DNA from: Pseudomonas sp. TCU-HL1
GTDB taxonomy: Bacteria; Pseudomonadota; Gammaproteobacteria; Pseudomonadales; Pseudomonadaceae
DNA: 64,000 nucleotides
Direction of reading: 5' to 3'
Assembly: GCF_001708505.1 (NCBI RefSeq)
Contig: NZ_CP015992.1
Coordinates: forward strand, 2,170,001-2,234,000
The position numbers and the translations under genes were made by a program. The notes under the pieces were generated by a model. It was not told where the DNA came from and ran no database searches. It saw only the letters and a list, made by a program, of their open reading frames with translations. Positions 60,715 to 64,000 of this stretch are shown piece by piece. How positions within the stretch are numbered: the stretch's first letter is position 1; each line of letters starts with the position of its first letter.

Positions 60715-61198
60715 GCTTGCGGATCCAGGTCTCGACGGACTGGTAGAGGCTGCTGATCGCTTTGTCGTCCAGCTTGCACTGCGGGCGGTAGGCGCCTTCG
60801 ACCAGGATCATCCAGCGGGTCAGGCCAGCGGCCGGGCAGCGATTGTCCAGGTAGGCCAGCCAGGCCCGGCCACTCAGTGTATGGCTCTGGTCGCCGGGGT
60901 AGTGCATGCGGCAGAGGCGTTTGAGCAGGCCGTTGATCTCCTGCAGCCAGGGGCCGGCCGGGGCCCCGTCATAGGGTTTGGGCAGACGCGCCAGCTCTTC
61001 CAGGGCGGACTGGCGCAGCGGGTCCAGTGGCAGCTCCGGCTTGGCGTCGACCTTGCGTGTGCGGCGGCGCCAGCCGTACCAGATTCCCCAGGCCAGCAAG
61101 CCGAGCAGGAGCGGCAGGCTCCACCAGCCGGGAGCGGGAGGCCACCAGGAAATGGCCGCCGGGGCGATCAGCGGTTCCAGGCCGTCCAGTGGGTTCAT
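60707..61198 (-). CDS. DUF4381 membrane protein
   Basis: 163 residues. One membrane helix (about 22-45, WWSLPLLLGLLAWGIWYGW), then a cytoplasmic helical domain (LRQSALEELARLPKP, WLQEINGLLKRLCRMHYPGDQ). Conserved member of MoxR/DUF58/VWA operons; role unknown. Overlaps both neighbours by four and eight bases. Confidence 0.88.
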   Translation of the reverse strand: MNPLDGLEPLIAPAAISWWPPAPGWWSLPLLLGLLAWGIWYGWRRRTRKVDAKPELPLDPLRQSALEELARLPKPYDGAPAGPWLQEINGLLKRLCRMHYPGDQSHTLSGRAWLAYLDNRCPAAGLTRWMILVEGAYRPQCKLDDKAISSLYQSVETWIRKHV

Positions 61199-62195
61199 CG
61201 GGCGCTGCCTTTGTGCTGCAGGTAGTCGCGCAGCTGTTCGATCATGCCTTCCTGGGTGGTCAGCGGCAGCAGCAGGACACCGAGGCGCTGGGCCAGACGC
61301 TCCCAGCGCGCGATGCGGGCTTCCCCTTGTTCGCGATAGGCCTGGCGCAGGTCGCTGGCGTGGGTATCCAGCTCGAGCTGTGCGCCCTGTTCGGCAAAAC
61401 GCAGCAGTCCGGCGGCAGGCAGGGCGTGGTCCAGGGGGTCGGACACCGGCAGCAGGATCAGGTCGGTGTGGCGGGCAAGCAGGGCGATCTGCTGTTCGGC
61501 GGTATCGGAAAGGGTGCGTTCGTCGCAGAGGATCACCACCAGGCTACCGGGTCGCAGCACTTCGCGGGCGCGGCGCAGGGCCAGGCTGAAGCCCTCGCGC
61601 TGGGACGCCGCCGGGCTACCCAGTGCCTGGTTGGCGCGGGCCAGCCGGCTGAGCAGTTGCAGCAGGCTCTGTTTGCTGCGCCTGGGCTTGATCTCGTGGT
61701 GGTCTTGGTCGCTGAACACCAGCCCGCCGACCCGGTCGTTGTGGGCCAGGGCGGCCCAGCCAATCAGGCTGGCGGCCTGCGCCGCGAGAACCGATTTGAA
61801 GACCAGGCCAGTACCGAAGAACAGCCGCTGGCTCTGCTCGACCATGATGAACACCGGCCGTTCGCGCTCCTCGTGGAACATCTTGGTGTGCGGTTCCTGG
61901 GTACGCGCGGTAACGCGCCAGTCGATGGTGCGCACGTCGTCGCCGGCCTGGTAGATGCGCACCTGGTCGAAGTCGACGCCGCGCCCACGCAGCTTGGAGT
62001 GGTGGAGGCCGATCAGCGGGCTGCGGCGGGCGGGGCTGGAGAACAGTTGCACTTCGCGAACCCGGTGACGCATGTCGATCAACTCGGCCAGGTCGACATG
62101 GACGCCTTCCGCGCTGGCGGCGGGCGGAGCGAAGCCGGGCGTCGCCGGACGGCGTTTCCTGACCCGGAATTTCCAGGCCGCCGCTTTCAGGCGCA

Positions 62196-62196
<1 letters not shown>
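61195..62196 (-). CDS. DUF58 protein
   Basis: 333 residues, ATG 62196 overlapping the moxR stop (TGATG). Signature HHSKLRGRGVDFDQVRIYQAGDDVRTIDWRV split over the DUF58 core, then a VWA-like C-terminal half (PVFIMVEQSQRLFFGT) with a degenerate MIDAS (VEQSQ). No membrane helix, so probably cytoplasmic. Standard companion of MoxR. Confidence 0.92.
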
Positions 62197-63155
<959 letters not shown>

Positions 63156-63553
63156 CGATGGACTCGTTGAGCTGGCGAGAAGAGAGCTATAAGCCCTCCG
63201 GGGGTGAGGCATAACTTTAATCCAGACCAGGGCAGAGGGCCTAGAAGAGCCTGAATTCGGGCGTTGGTTCCGTGACCGGGGCGTGGTTTACATGAGCCTT
63301 ACACAGCGGCGCGAGGCGCGTACCCAGGAACGGGGGCAGCGGACGCTGCGTGAACGAATATGTCGCAGCGCCGTAAGCGCGTCGTGGCGCTCCCTCGTTA
63401 AGCTTTCGCGGCAATGGTGACCGCCGGGTCGCAGTTGTTCCCCGGCGCTCGCCCGGAGCAGGGCCGCACTGCCCGGATCGACCTGTGGCCCTTTCTCCGC
63501 CTGTAAGCGTTCTACGCTTAAACCCAACAAAATGAGCCTAGCGGAGCACAACC
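63156..63553. other. Divergent moxR/gdhB intergenic region
   Basis: 398 bases with no credible gene. It should hold the promoters of the Bat operon and of gdhB. An 87-codon frame on the minus strand (63288-63551) lacks a ribosome site and looks accidental. GCGGAG lies ten bases before the gdhB ATG. Confidence 0.5.
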
Positions 63554-64000
63554 ATGGCGTTCTTCACGGCGGCCAGCAAAGCCGACTTCCAGCACCAACT
63601 GCAAGCGGCCCTGGCGCAGCACGTCAGCGAACAGGCATTGCCACAAGTAGCACTGTTCGCCGAACAATTCTTCGGCATCATTTCGCTCGACGAACTGACT
63701 CAGCGCCGGTTGTCCGACCTGGTCGGCTGCACCCTCTCATCCTGGCGCCTTGTTGAGCGCTTCGACCCCGCCAGCCCTGAAGTCCGGGTGTTCAACCCCG
63801 ACTACGAGAAACACGGCTGGCAGTCCACTCACACTGCCGTGGAAGTGCTGCACCCTGACATCCCCTTCCTGGTGGATTCGGTGCGCATGGAGCTGAACCG
63901 TCGCGGCTACAGTATCCACACCCTGCAGAACAACGTCATCAGCGTGCGCCGCAATGCCAAGGGCGAGCTGCTGGAAGTCCTGCCCAAGGGCACCCAGGGC
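63554..64000 (+). CDS. gdhB: NAD-dependent glutamate dehydrogenase, N-terminal part
   Basis: First 149 codons; the gene runs off the window. Starts MAFFTAASKADFQHQLQAAL and continues with SWRLVERFDPASPEVRVFNP, LVDSVRMELNRRGYSIHTLQ and a predicted ACT-like region. This is the large (about 1600-residue) GDH2-type NAD enzyme that deaminates glutamate to 2-oxoglutarate and ammonia; in Pseudomonas it is allosterically controlled by arginine. The catalytic domain is outside the window. Confidence 0.92.
   Translation, partial: MAFFTAASKADFQHQLQAALAQHVSEQALPQVALFAEQFFGIISLDELTQRRLSDLVGCTLSSWRLVERFDPASPEVRVFNPDYEKHGWQSTHTAVEVLHPDIPFLVDSVRMELNRRGYSIHTLQNNVISVRRNAKGELLEVLPKGTQG

Noticed and set aside
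63288..63551. 87-codon minus-strand frame between moxR and gdhB
   Set aside because: No ribosome site, Arg/Cys-rich chance composition, and it covers the presumed promoter region.

Overview
This 64-kb window is high-GC Pseudomonas chromosome. The genus call rests on gene order (asd, usg, fimV, truA, trpF, accD, folC, dedD-like, cvpA, purF, metZ, then a divergent xcp type II secretion cluster, a tRNA-Val/tRNA-Asp cluster, an AraC regulator, fadH, nadK, pepN, a MoxR/Bat operon and NAD-glutamate dehydrogenase), which as I recall it is close to that of P. aeruginosa and relatives. The exact species cannot be fixed from this window.

Layout. 1-4.8 kb: the 3' end of asd, an asd-like pseudoenzyme (usg) and fimV. 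4.8-9.17 kb: a decayed prophage lying between fimV and truA. It has a truncated integrase fused to a tandem-repeat (ribbon-helix-helix-like) phage protein, broken regulatory genes, fragments of a tail protein and an endolysin, a spanin-like gene, a REP hairpin and a secreted cupin gene. 9.1-17.3 kb: housekeeping genes for tRNA modification, tryptophan, fatty acid, folate, purine and methionine synthesis. 17.4-27.8 kb: a complete type II secretion core, gspC-D facing gspE-F-G-H-I-J-K-L-M. 27.9-28.3 kb: three tRNAs. 28.4-36.6 kb: a 28-residue microprotein, an AraC regulator, a nitrilase-like lipoprotein lacking the catalytic Cys, fadH, a coiled-coil protein, a PLP enzyme and a double cNMP-rhodanese protein. 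36.6-40.7 kb: a strongly structured leader followed by two paralogous secreted proteins of unknown function. 40.7-48.5 kb: DUF1853, nadK, a phosphoesterase, a rhomboid protease, two small conserved genes and pepN. 48.5-56.2 kb: a probable sigma-54-driven set (DUF1302, DUF1329, Ycf48-like, MMPL/RND) that looks like an envelope trafficking system. 56.3-63.2 kb: MoxR, DUF58, DUF4381, BatA, a BatB-BatC fusion and BatD. 63.5 kb to the end: the start of NAD-glutamate dehydrogenase.

The most striking observation is the prophage scar. An exact 22-bp direct repeat at 4801-4822 and 9151-9172 brackets it. Both copies lie in the truA reading frame. A displaced truA start (ATG 4777, three bases after the fimV stop) sits at the left repeat. 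The functional truA now starts on sequence from the phage side, with a TTG codon and a TATAAT promoter just upstream. Near-identical 10-13-bp repeats next to both ends look like integrase arm sites. I read this as a phage that entered the 5' end of truA and replaced its first codons and promoter, then decayed.

Other points worth checking are the sigma-54 promoter of the DUF1302/DUF1329 operon, the secreted paralogue pair with its structured leader, the non-canonical Ala-1 in the GspI prepilin site, and two pseudoenzymes (Usg and the nitrilase-like protein).
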